This document shows positions 55,268-62,821 of a DNA stretch of 64,000 bases, in pieces (the stretch's first letter is position 1; each line of letters begins with the position of its first letter). Made by a program: the position numbers and the translations under genes. The stretch is from Methylocapsa sp. S129 (GTDB taxonomy: Bacteria > Pseudomonadota > Alphaproteobacteria > Rhizobiales > Beijerinckiaceae). Below the pieces are notes generated by a model. That model saw only the letters and a list, made by a program, of their open reading frames with translations. It was not told the DNA's origin and searched no databases. The stretch lies in the NCBI RefSeq assembly GCF_009765995.1, contig NZ_LMUI01000030.1, positions 383,979-447,978 on the forward strand, written 5' to 3'.

Positions 55268-55302
55268 CCGCCATATTGTAAAGAAATCAGACAATGTGGC
55301 GG
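55268..55302. promoter_or_regulatory. Candidate antitoxin operator overlapping the start codon
   Basis: CCGCCATATTG (55268-55278) and CAATGTGGCGG (55292-55302) form an 11-bp inverted repeat with one mismatch around a 13-base spacer. It spans the GTG start of the Xre antitoxin. Position fits autorepression by the antitoxin (or complex), as is usual in type II toxin-antitoxin operons; this is inference. Confidence 0.5.
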
Positions 55303-55751
55303 AGACGATGCGAACCAACCTCAAAAAGGCGCGCCCTGTCGAAGCGCAGGCGCGGACGAGCGACTTGAGCGGACCGCTGCGGGAGGCGCGGGAAATCGCT
55401 TTGTCGGGCGCCGCCCATCATCTGCAGCCTGGGCAACTCCTGCAAATGTGGGGGCCGCATTTCAGCGCCGCCGAACTGCACGAATGGGTCGTGCCCGAAC
55501 GGACGCTGGCGCGCCGGCTCGCCAAGCACGAGGCTCTGACGATCCCCGAGACCGATCGCGCCCTGCGCCTCGCCCGCGCGGCGACCGAAGCGGCGCGCGT
55601 TTTCGGCAATGCCGACAAGGCGGCGCGCTGGCTGCGCAAGCCCAATGCCAGCCTGGGCGGCCAGACCCCGCTTTCGCTGCTGCGCACGGAAACGGGCGCC
55701 AAGGCGGTGGAGGAAAGCCTGATCCAGATCGATCACGGTATCTTCGCCTGA
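55296..55751 (+). CDS. Xre/MbcA/ParS-type antitoxin (DUF2384)
   Basis: The ~151-residue protein has a degenerate Xre-like HTH (about 55-105, FSAAELHEWVVPERTLARRL, AKHEALTIPETDRALRLARA) and the C-terminal toxin-binding domain ARVFGNADKAARWLRKPNAS followed by LGGQTPLSLL, RTETGAKAVEESL and IDHGIFA, the hallmark of MbcA/ParS/Xre antitoxins. It should neutralise the RES toxin encoded at 56239-56679. GTG 55296 is preferred; ATG 55308 behind GGAG is possible. Longer frame to 55008 is antisense to the ileS leader. The toxin gene normally follows directly; here ~490 bp of repeat DNA intervenes. Confidence 0.88.
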   Translation: MAETMRTNLKKARPVEAQARTSDLSGPLREAREIALSGAAHHLQPGQLLQMWGPHFSAAELHEWVVPERTLARRLAKHEALTIPETDRALRLARAATEAARVFGNADKAARWLRKPNASLGGQTPLSLLRTETGAKAVEESLIQIDHGIFA

Positions 55752-55763
55752 GCGCGCCTGGTG

Positions 55764-56239
55764 ATCTGCGTCAGCCAAACAGAAAGGGCGCCAATATCCC
55801 CTCCCCCCTTGTGTCCCGACAAACGCTTCGCGTTTGCGGCGGGAGGGTTAGGGAGGGGGGTCGCGCCGACCTATCAGATTGGAGCGCAATCCTTTTATCG
55901 GCAAGGTCTGCGCCCCCCCCCCATCCCGACCTTCCCCCACAAGGGGCAGGGCTGTCCGGGGAAACGAAATGGGTTGTGGCGCCGGGCGGCGTTGCAACCT
56001 CCACGCGTCATGCCCGGCCTTGTGCCGGGCATCCACGCCGTGCCGGGGGGCCAACCTTGAGAGTTTCTTGCGACGGCGCCGCGTGGATGGCCGGGACAAG
56101 CCCGGCCATGACGACCACAGGTTGTACAATTATAAAATCCTCCCGCTCTCCGTGCAGGCTTGAGTTTCCCCGGACAGCCGTGCACAAGGGGGGAAGGGGA
56201 AAGCAGGCGCCCTTCAATTTGGCTGAGGCAGACCGCTAG
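55764..56239. repeat. Family A repeat element, copy 3, expanded and carrying a nested family B element
   Basis: Left end TCTGCGTCAGCCAAACAGAA and right end TCAATTTGGCTGAGGCAGACCGCTAG match copies 1 and 2. The centre is rearranged: CCCTCCCCCCTTGTG..., GGGAGGGTTAGGGAGG, a second arm near 55930, then CTGTCCGGGGAAAC (55950-55963) and GTTTCCCCGGACAG (56164-56177) bracket an inserted family B element (56006-56113). The final G of CCGCTAG is the first base of the RES toxin GTG codon. Confidence 0.8.
56006..56113. repeat. Family B repeat element, copy 2, nested in family A copy 3
   Basis: Starts CGTCATGCCCGGCCTTGTGC and ends with GGCCGGGACAAGCCCGGCCA then TGACG as an inverted end. About 108 bp. Similar in structure to the element at 34587-34702. 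Confidence 0.8.
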
Positions 56240-56679
56240 TGCGAATCTGGCGCGTTTCCAACCATGCCAATCTCTCGGGAATCGGCGGAATTTTGGCGTC
56301 GGGACGATGGCATTCCAAAGGCCGGCCGATTCTCTACGCCGCCGAACATCCGGCGCTCGCCCTGTTGGAGGCGCTGGTCCATCTCGATCGCAGCGAACTC
56401 CCTGACAGTTTTCAACTGCTCGGCGTCGATATCCCCGATGCGCTTCAGTTTGCAACGCTCGCGCCAGCAGAACTGGCCGCGAACTGGGCGCAAAACGAGG
56501 CGGCGACCCGACGCGCCGGCGACCACTGGCTGCGCGAAGGAACGAACCTGTTGATGCGCGTGCCGACCGCGCTCGTCCCGCACGCCTGGAATGTCCTCGT
56601 CAATCCCGCCCATCCCGACATATCCGCGGCGACGATCTCCAGCATCGATCGCGCGCCGTTCGACGGACGCCTAAGCTGA
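56239..56679 (+). CDS. RES-domain toxin (NAD+ phosphorylase type)
   Basis: The 146-residue protein starts MRIWRVSNHANLSGIGGILA and continues GRWHSKGRPILYAAEHPALA with LLEALVHLD, which carries the conserved Arg, Tyr and Glu of the RES active site; a Ser/Asn-rich NPAHPDISAATI follows. RES toxins degrade NAD+ and are paired with Xre antitoxins. The GTG start lies at the right edge of repeat family A copy 3, whose GAGG (56224-56227), 11 bases away, is the only Shine-Dalgarno-like sequence. Full-length by domain. The 3' end overlaps ribF by 9 bp (convergent). Confidence 0.88.
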   Translation: MRIWRVSNHANLSGIGGILASGRWHSKGRPILYAAEHPALALLEALVHLDRSELPDSFQLLGVDIPDALQFATLAPAELAANWAQNEAATRRAGDHWLREGTNLLMRVPTALVPHAWNVLVNPAHPDISAATISSIDRAPFDGRLS

Positions 56680-57669
56680 AGCCGCGCGCTCGGCCAGAAT
56701 CGCCCGCGCCTTCTCCTTGTCGCGGCCCATCTCGGCGACGAGCGCATCGAGGCTGTCGAATTTCTGTTCGCCGCGAATGCGCCTGACGAAGGCGACTTCG
56801 ATGGCGCGGCCATAGAGATCGCCATCGAAATCGAACAGGAACGTCTCCAGCAGCGGCGCGCCATCGTCGACGGTCGGCCGCGTGCCGAAACTGGCGACGC
56901 CGCCAAAACGCACGCCATCGACGAAAACCTCTACGGCGTAAATGCCGTGAGCGAGGCGATTGGACGGTTCGAGCGCGATATTGGCGGTGGGAACGCCCAA
57001 AGTGCGGCCGAGCTTTTGCCCGGGGATGACCGTGCCGACGATCGCATAGTCGCGACCCAGTAGGCGCGCGGCGCCTTCGACGTCGCCGGCCTCCAGCGCG
57101 CGGCGGATCGCGGTGGAGGAAATGGCCTCCGTTTGCGCCGTCTCGGCCGCCTCGACTTTGTCGATGATATCGACGCGAAAGCCATAGCGGACGCCGGCTT
57201 CTCTCAGGAATGCGGGCGAGCCCGACCGCCCTTTGCCGAAATGGAAGTCCCAGCCGATCACGATCGCGGCGACATCCAATCGCTCGACCAGCACTTTGCT
57301 GACGAATTCCTCCGCCGAAAGCGCGGCAAGATGGGCGTCGAAGGTCAATATAATCGCGCCATCGAGGCCGAACTCTTCCAGCGCGCGCGCTTTGACAGCC
57401 TTGGGGGTCAGGCGAAAGACGACCGGCTTGCCCGCGAAGAAATCGGCCGGATGCGGTTCGAAAGTCAGCACCGCGCTGGGCGCGCCAAGCTCGGCGGCGA
57501 GCCGCTTTGTGCGACCGATCACCGCGCGATGGCCCAGATGCGCGCCGTCGAAATTGCCGATCGCCAGGACGGCGCGTTCAAGCCCCGCAGGGGGGGTCTG
57601 CGGATCGACGGCGATCAGGAATTTTCTGGGTGGGCTCGCTGGCGGCACGCGGCGTCCGTTGCATGACAT
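56671..57669 (-). CDS. ribF: Bifunctional riboflavin kinase/FAD synthetase
   Basis: Makes FMN then FAD from riboflavin and ATP. The N-terminal nucleotidyltransferase domain (about 20-185) has AIGNFDGAHLGHRAVIG and VIGWDFHFGKGRSGSPAFL plus ISSTAIRRAL. The C-terminal kinase domain (about 205-330) has GQKLGRTLGVPTANIAL and LETFLFDFDGDLYGRAIEVAF. ATG 57669 (MSCNGRR) or later. In related genomes ribF precedes ileS-lspA; here the toxin-antitoxin module separates them. Convergent overlap with the RES gene. Confidence 0.95.
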   Translation of the reverse strand: MSCNGRRVPPASPPRKFLIAVDPQTPPAGLERAVLAIGNFDGAHLGHRAVIGRTKRLAAELGAPSAVLTFEPHPADFFAGKPVVFRLTPKAVKARALEEFGLDGAIILTFDAHLAALSAEEFVSKVLVERLDVAAIVIGWDFHFGKGRSGSPAFLREAGVRYGFRVDIIDKVEAAETAQTEAISSTAIRRALEAGDVEGAARLLGRDYAIVGTVIPGQKLGRTLGVPTANIALEPSNRLAHGIYAVEVFVDGVRFGGVASFGTRPTVDDGAPLLETFLFDFDGDLYGRAIEVAFVRRIRGEQKFDSLDALVAEMGRDKEKARAILAERAASA

Positions 57670-57730
57670 GTTCGAAAATCGAGGCGGGCGGAAACTGCCC
57701 CGGCGCCCGGCGACGGTCAAGGCGAAAGCA

Positions 57731-58171
57731 TCATGCGCCTTTGCGCGCCGGAACGCTCAATATGCCCTCGCCGTCGAGCACGACCTTACCATCGACCGCA
57801 CACTCGCAATGCAGGCGCACGCGCCGGCCCTTTTGAATGAGCTCGGCGACCTCGACGCTGATGGCGACGGCGTCGCCGATCTTGACAGGGCCCCTAAAGT
57901 TCAGGCTCTGCGAAATATAGACCGAGCCCGGCCCCGGCAGGCGCATGCCGATCACCGCCGATATCAGGCTCGCCGTATAAAGCCCATGCACGATCCGGCC
58001 GCCAAAGCGGGTCTTGCGCGCGAAATGTTCGGAGAGATGAATCGGATTGTGATCGCCAGACAATTCGGCGAAGCCGATCACGTCCTCGTTCTTCACAATC
58101 TTCACAAAAGTCTCCCGCATGCCAACGACAAGATCTTCGAAAAAGCAGGTCTTGAATGGCGCACCGTTCAT
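57731..58171 (-). CDS. MaoC-like (R)-specific enoyl-CoA hydratase/dehydratase
   Basis: The 146-residue hot-dog protein has AELSGDHNPIHLSEHFARKT and RFGGRIVHGLYTASLISAVI, which contain the Asp/His hydratase catalytic residues of the MaoC family. A role in (R)-hydroxyacyl-CoA metabolism is likely, substrate unknown. It lies between the HAD and ribF genes on the same strand. Confidence 0.9.
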   Translation of the reverse strand: MNGAPFKTCFFEDLVVGMRETFVKIVKNEDVIGFAELSGDHNPIHLSEHFARKTRFGGRIVHGLYTASLISAVIGMRLPGPGSVYISQSLNFRGPVKIGDAVAISVEVAELIQKGRRVRLHCECAVDGKVVLDGEGILSVPARKGA

Positions 58172-58235
58172 GATCGTCCCCCAGCGCCCGATCGGCGTTC
58201 AGGACTAAAGGGTTCGTTCGAAGCGATTGAGCGAT

Positions 58236-59138
58236 TCACCATACGAGATCGCGGATCGCCGCGGTCGGCCACAGGCCGTGCCGGGCCGAAAATTGTTCGA
58301 GCGCCGCGGCCACCATCGGCGCGTCGCCATGCAATTCCTCGCCATGGATGCCCGCCGTCACGAACAGGACATCGACGCCCTGCGCGACGGCGCCGGCGAC
58401 ATCGGTGCGCATCGCATCGCCGATCGCCAGCACGCGCGCTGGATCGACGGGCCGCCCGCGCACGTCGCCGGCGAGGCTCAGCGCCTGCGCGTAAATGGGC
58501 GGGTGAGGCTTGCCCGCGTAAATGGCCGGGCCGCCCATTTCCTCATAGCGTTGCGCGAGCGCGCCCGCGCAATAGATCATATCGTCGCCGCGCTGGACGA
58601 CGAGATCGGGATTGGCGCAGATCAGCGTCAACCGGCGCTCCAGCATCGCGGCGAGAGTCGCGTCGTAATCGCCGGGAACTTCGCGTTCGTCGTCGAAAAG
58701 ACCGGTGCAGAGCACGTAATCGGCTTGCTCCAGCGGCGCCAGCGGCGGCGGCGGTGCGCCCGAGGATTTGGCGGCCGCCTCGAAGAGACTCAAGTCCCGC
58801 GGCGGTCCGATATGATAAACCGGCGCCGATCCGCGCGCCACGATCAATCCGATGGTCACATCGCCCGAGGTGACGATCCCGTCATAGGCCTCACGCGGAA
58901 CCTTGAGCTGGCCGAGCTGCGCGAGAATGGGGCCGCTCGGCCGCGGCGCATTGGTGATGAGGACCACCGTCCCGCCGCGCCGCCGAAATTCGGCGAGCGC
59001 ATGGGTCGCCGCCGCGAAGGACTCGCGTCCATTATGCACGACGCCCCAAATATCGCTCAACACGACGTCGTAGCGTTCGGCAATATCGCTCAATCCGGCG
59101 ATCAGGGGCGCGCCGGTTGCTTGATGAGGCTTGTTCAT
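58236..59138 (-). CDS. TIGR01459-family HAD phosphatase
   Basis: The 300-residue protein has HAD motif I variant VVLSDIWGVVHNG (first Asp kept, second Asp replaced by Trp-Gly), motif II VVLITNAPRPSG, and the C-terminal VLAIGDAMRTDVAGAVAQGV. This class IIA HAD group is typical of alphaproteobacteria and usually lies near ribF/ileS, as here. The substrate is unknown. The altered motif I suggests unusual or no phosphatase activity. Confidence 0.88.
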   Translation of the reverse strand: MNKPHQATGAPLIAGLSDIAERYDVVLSDIWGVVHNGRESFAAATHALAEFRRRGGTVVLITNAPRPSGPILAQLGQLKVPREAYDGIVTSGDVTIGLIVARGSAPVYHIGPPRDLSLFEAAAKSSGAPPPPLAPLEQADYVLCTGLFDDEREVPGDYDATLAAMLERRLTLICANPDLVVQRGDDMIYCAGALAQRYEEMGGPAIYAGKPHPPIYAQALSLAGDVRGRPVDPARVLAIGDAMRTDVAGAVAQGVDVLFVTAGIHGEELHGDAPMVAAALEQFSARHGLWPTAAIRDLVW

Positions 59139-59258
59139 GATGCGAGGGGCTATTGTTCCGGCGCCACGGTGTCAAGCAGACGGGCGCGGCGGCTTGACGA
59201 AGGCCGAGGCGCGCGCAATGAACGCCGGCCGAAGATCAAACCCGCTTTTTGAGGCCCT

Positions 59259-59615
59259 ATGGAACCCGTCGACCAAGCGCCGCCGATCACTTTTGCCGAC
59301 TTTCTGAAGGTCGACATTCGCCTGGGAACGATCGTCGCGGCCGAGGCTTTTCCGCAGGCGCGCAAGCCGGCCTATCGCCTGACGATCGATTTTGGCCCCG
59401 CCATCGGCCTCAAGAAATCGTCGGCGCAGATCACAAGACATTATCAGGCGGCGGCGCTGGTGGGACGCCAGGTCGCCGCTGTCGTCAATTTTCCGCCGAG
59501 GCAAATCGGACCTTTCATGTCCGAGGTTCTCACTTTGGGCTTTCCTGACGAAAGCGGCGAGGTCGTGCTGATCGGACCGAGCCTGCCGGCGCCCAACGGC
59601 GGGCGGCTGTTCTGA
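59259..59615 (+). CDS. CsaA-like tRNA-binding protein
   Basis: The 118-residue protein has an OB-fold tRNA-binding domain: [60 protein letters not shown] and a C-terminal [10 protein letters not shown]. This is the CsaA family, suggested chaperone or tRNA-binding proteins acting as dimers. ATG at 59259. Divergent from the HAD gene, 94 bp upstream of trxA. Confidence 0.92.
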   Translation: MEPVDQAPPITFADFLKVDIRLGTIVAAEAFPQARKPAYRLTIDFGPAIGLKKSSAQITRHYQAAALVGRQVAAVVNFPPRQIGPFMSEVLTLGFPDESGEVVLIGPSLPAPNGGRLF

Positions 59616-59709
59616 CAAGAGGCCGGCGCCGGGCGACTTGACGCATCCCCGGCCGCTTCTTACCTATCAAGAGCCGCGCGGGTCCCGCCGCGCATTTCCC
59701 GAGGGAACC

Positions 59710-60033
59710 ATGTCCGACACGTCCAAGGTCACAGACGCCAATTTCGACGTTGACGTTCTCAAGTCCAGCGAACCCGTCGTTGTCGACTTCTGGGCGGAAT
59801 GGTGCGGCCCGTGCCGCATGATCGGGCCGTCGCTGGAGGAAATAGCCAGCGAGATGAAGGGCAAGGTCAAGATCGCCAAGCTCAATATCGATGAAAATCC
59901 GGGCGTCGCCAGCAAGCTCGGGATTCGTTCGATTCCGACCCTGATGGTGTTCAAGGACGGCAAGCTCGCGGCCCAGAAGACCGGCGCGGCGCCCAAAAGC
60001 GAATTGGTGCGCTGGATCAACGCCTCGGTCTGA
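59710..60033 (+). CDS. trxA: Thioredoxin
   Basis: General disulfide reductase in the cytoplasm. The 107-residue protein has active site [19 protein letters not shown], the cis-Pro in [12 protein letters not shown], and normal length. ATG 59710 is behind GAGGGAA. The frame to 59638 is an extension. In many alphaproteobacteria trxA lies near addAB or folC; those are not seen here. Confidence 0.95.
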   Translation: MSDTSKVTDANFDVDVLKSSEPVVVDFWAEWCGPCRMIGPSLEEIASEMKGKVKIAKLNIDENPGVASKLGIRSIPTLMVFKDGKLAAQKTGAAPKSELVRWINASV

Positions 60034-60069
60034 AATCCCAACTCGCTTGAGCGCGTTCAGCGGCGCCCG

Positions 60070-61446
60070 TTAGACGGGCAGGCGCACGGTTGCGCGCAAG
60101 CCGCCCATGGGGCTTGTCCCCAGGCCGACGTCGCCGCCGTGCGAGCGCGCGATGTCGCGGGCGATGGCGAGGCCAAGGCCGGCGCCGCCTTCGTCCTGGT
60201 TGCGCGCGTCGTCGAGCCGGTAGAACGGGCGAAAAACATCCTCGCGATGTTCGGGGGCGATGCCCGGCCCGTCATCGTCGACATGGATTGCGATGAACCT
60301 TTGTTCGCGCGAGGCCTGCAAAGCGGTCTTGCGGCCGTGACGCTGGGCGTTGGCGAGAAGATTGGAAAGGCAGCGCTTGATCGCGCTCGGCCGCACCTTC
60401 AGTTCAAGCGCGCCATTCGCCTCGATGCTGACAAAGGCGCCGTGCCGTTCGGCATCGGCTTTCAGTTCTTCGAGAATGGCGCGTAAATCGGTGGAGACCG
60501 TCGCCTCGCCCGCATCGCCGCGCGCGAAAGCGAGATAGCCCTCCAGCATACCCTGCATTTCGTCGACGTCTTTTTGCAGCGGTTCGATTTCCGCCTGTTC
60601 GTCCATCACCGCGAGCGACAATTTGAAGCGCGTCAGGATGGTGCGAAGATCATGGCTGACGCCATTGAGCATCGCGGTGCGCTGCTCCAGCGCGCGCTCG
60701 ACGCGCCTTTTCATTTCGATAAAGGCGTAGCCGGCCTGCCGGACTTCCCGCGCGCCATGGGGCCGGAAGTCGAAATCGCGGCCCTTGCCGAAATCCTCCG
60801 CCGCGCCGGCCAATCGCAGAATTGGCCGGATCTGGTTGCGCAGGAACAGAATGGCGACCGCGAGCAGCACGATGGCGGCGCCCAGCATCCACAAAATGAA
60901 AATATGGACGTTGGCTTCATAAGCGAGGGAGCGATGGGCGAACATTCGCAACACGCCGTCGCCGAGGTCGACCCTGATTTCCATCAGGCCCGATCGGCCG
61001 ACGGTATCGATCCAGAAGGGTCGGCCGATCTGCTTGTAAATTTCCTCGGGAAGCGCCGAAGTCAGCGGATCGAGTTCAGCGAAAAACGTCTTGGGCATCG
61101 GCGGCGGCAACGGCCCCTTGGGCAGCAATTCGACATCGATGTGGAACCGGTAGGCGCTGATGGATTTCAGGCGATCGTCGCCGGCGGCTGGCGGATAGGC
61201 CTTATAGAGATCGATGATCGCGCCGACATCGCGCGCGACCGCGGACGAAAGCCGGTGCGTGACCAACTCCCAGTGCCGCTCCATAAAGACGTAAGCGACC
61301 GCCGCCTGCAGAAGCACCATCGGCAGGATGACGATGAGCAGGGAGCGGCCGTAGAGACCCTTCGGCAATATGTCGGCGAGCGCGCGGGCGAGTTGGCGCC
61401 AAATCACCCGCGGTCGCGACAAGCGGAGGGCCGACTCGACGGTCAT
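60070..61446 (-). CDS. Sensor histidine kinase (EnvZ-like)
   Basis: The 458-residue inner-membrane kinase has two transmembrane segments (about 32-52 and 183-203) enclosing a ~130-residue periplasmic sensor, a HAMP domain (about 205-260), the DHp phospho-His in NGVSHDLRTILTRFKLSLAV, and a HATPase with NLLANAQRHG, VDDDGPGI and GGAGLGLAIARDIARSHGG. The response regulator is 4 bp upstream on the same strand, so the two form one operon with MarR. Confidence 0.93.
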   Translation of the reverse strand: MTVESALRLSRPRVIWRQLARALADILPKGLYGRSLLIVILPMVLLQAAVAYVFMERHWELVTHRLSSAVARDVGAIIDLYKAYPPAAGDDRLKSISAYRFHIDVELLPKGPLPPPMPKTFFAELDPLTSALPEEIYKQIGRPFWIDTVGRSGLMEIRVDLGDGVLRMFAHRSLAYEANVHIFILWMLGAAIVLLAVAILFLRNQIRPILRLAGAAEDFGKGRDFDFRPHGAREVRQAGYAFIEMKRRVERALEQRTAMLNGVSHDLRTILTRFKLSLAVMDEQAEIEPLQKDVDEMQGMLEGYLAFARGDAGEATVSTDLRAILEELKADAERHGAFVSIEANGALELKVRPSAIKRCLSNLLANAQRHGRKTALQASREQRFIAIHVDDDGPGIAPEHREDVFRPFYRLDDARNQDEGGAGLGLAIARDIARSHGGDVGLGTSPMGGLRATVRLPV

Positions 61447-61450
61447 GCTT

Positions 61451-62161
61451 TCACCCGTCGATGATCAGGCGATAGCCGGCGCCGCGCGCGGTCTGCAGAT
61501 AGATCGGGTTGGCGGGATCGCTCTCGATTTTCCGTCGCAGCCTGTTGATCTGGACATCGATCGTTCGTTCATTGGCCGCGGCTCCCGAGCCTGTCAGTTC
61601 CTGGCGCGAAACGCTCTCGCCGCGCTGGGCGCAAAGAAGACGCAGCATATCGCGCTCGCGCTCGGTCAGGCGCACGACTTCGTCATGGGCGCGCAATTCG
61701 CCGCGCTCCAGCGAAAAGCTGAACGGCCCGAAACGAATCACGCCGACCGCTGGCTTCGATGGAGCCGGTTTGGCGCGGCGCAGAATCGAACCAATGCGCA
61801 ACAGCAATTCCCTCGGCTCGTGCGGCTTGGCCAGATAGTCGTCGACCCCGATTTCAAGGCCGCGGACGCGATCGTTCGGCTCGGAACGGGCCGTCAGCAT
61901 CAATATGGGAACCTGCGACGTGCGGCGCAGGCTGGCAGCGAAATCAAAACCATTCTCGCCCGGCATCATCACGTCGAGGACGATGATCTCGAAGGCCAGA
62001 CTGCCAAGATAGGCGCGCGCCTCCTGCGCCGAGGCGGCGATCGTCACGCGATAGCCATGCTTGCGCAAATAAGTCGACAACAATTCACGGATGCGCCGAT
62101 CGTCGTCAACCACCAGGACATGGGCCGCGTCGTCGCCGGGCGCCAATGCGGAACCGCTCAA
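61451..62161 (-). CDS. OmpR-family response regulator
   Basis: The 236-residue protein has a receiver domain (about 15-125) with phospho-acceptor Asp in FEIIVLDVMMPGENGFDFA, Thr in LMLTARSEP and Lys in DDYLAKP. A C-terminal winged helix (about 142-234) has LTERERDMLRLLCAQRGESV, ERTIDVQINRLRRKIESDP and YLQTARGAGYRL. ATGA overlap with the MarR gene upstream and 4 bp before the kinase. The MarR-OmpR order resembles petP-petR of Rhodobacter. Confidence 0.94.
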   Translation of the reverse strand: MSGSALAPGDDAAHVLVVDDDRRIRELLSTYLRKHGYRVTIAASAQEARAYLGSLAFEIIVLDVMMPGENGFDFAASLRRTSQVPILMLTARSEPNDRVRGLEIGVDDYLAKPHEPRELLLRIGSILRRAKPAPSKPAVGVIRFGPFSFSLERGELRAHDEVVRLTERERDMLRLLCAQRGESVSRQELTGSGAAANERTIDVQINRLRRKIESDPANPIYLQTARGAGYRLIIDG

Positions 62162-62706
62162 TCTTTATCTCCGTTTTGCTGGCCCGCCAGCGCGTAGGAT
62201 TCGCCGGCGGCCGGGTCCTTGGCGCCGATCAGCGCGACGACGCGTTCGCGCTGATTTTCGTCGATCATCGCCAATAGAAACGCGCTCGCCCTTTTGCGCC
62301 CGCCCTCGCCCAGAGTATCCATCGCCTCCATGAAGCGCCGCGTCTGGAGCTGGGCCAGCTCCCTGGCGAGACGCGCGCCTTTTGGCGTGACGTGAAGTTG
62401 CCGGTGGCGGCGATCCTGCGCGCCGGCCCGCGCCTCGATGAACGATTTGTCGATCAGCTCTTTGAGAACCCTATTGAGACTCTGTTTGGTTATTTTAAGA
62501 ATCTCGAGCAATTCGGCGATCGTCAGTCCCGGTTGCCGGCTGACGAAATGCAGCACGCGATGATGCGCGCGGCCAAATTCATAGGTTATAAGCAAGCGGT
62601 CGGCGTCGCCAACAAAATCCCGATAGGCGAAGAAGAACAGCTCGATAAGATCGTACATGGGCGGCGCGCTGACAGGGCGCTCGTCAAATTTCGCAGCAAT
62701 ATCCAT
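62158..62706 (-). CDS. MarR-family transcriptional regulator
   Basis: The 182-residue protein has a winged HTH (about 60-125) with ISRQPGLTIAELLEILKITK-type helices (here VSRQPGLTIAELLEILKITK) and the wing DRRHRQLHVTPKG. Its C-terminus overlaps the response regulator start. Start 62706 (MDIAAKF) or 62718. The divergent promoter to ilvE contains two palindromes suited to MarR dimers. Order MarR-OmpR-HK is conserved in alphaproteobacteria, from memory. Confidence 0.9.
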   Translation of the reverse strand: MDIAAKFDERPVSAPPMYDLIELFFFAYRDFVGDADRLLITYEFGRAHHRVLHFVSRQPGLTIAELLEILKITKQSLNRVLKELIDKSFIEARAGAQDRRHRQLHVTPKGARLARELAQLQTRRFMEAMDTLGEGGRKRASAFLLAMIDENQRERVVALIGAKDPAAGESYALAGQQNGDKD

Positions 62707-62731
62707 GCTTGCGGCCAATTACGTCAGCAAT

Positions 62732-62764
62732 GTTGACATATTTCAACTTCCCTGCTAGCTAGCA
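62732..62764. promoter_or_regulatory. Two palindromes in the MarR-ilvE divergent promoter
   Basis: GTTGA-CATATT-TCAAC (62732-62747) and TGCTAGCTAGCA (62753-62764) lie side by side. TTGACA at 62733-62738 could be a -35 box toward the aminotransferase gene. They are plausible operators for the adjacent MarR repressor; this is inference from symmetry and place. Confidence 0.45.
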
Positions 62765-62821
62765 TCCGACGCCAAACATTTACGCCGTGCGCGGCCAAAT
62801 TCCAAACCGGGGAGAGTTTCC

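Noticed and set aside
55008..55295. Longer N-terminus of the antitoxin (start at 55008)
   Set aside because: The extension lies over the ileS leader, is Arg-rich and unlike any antitoxin; the HTH and toxin-binding domains are complete without it.
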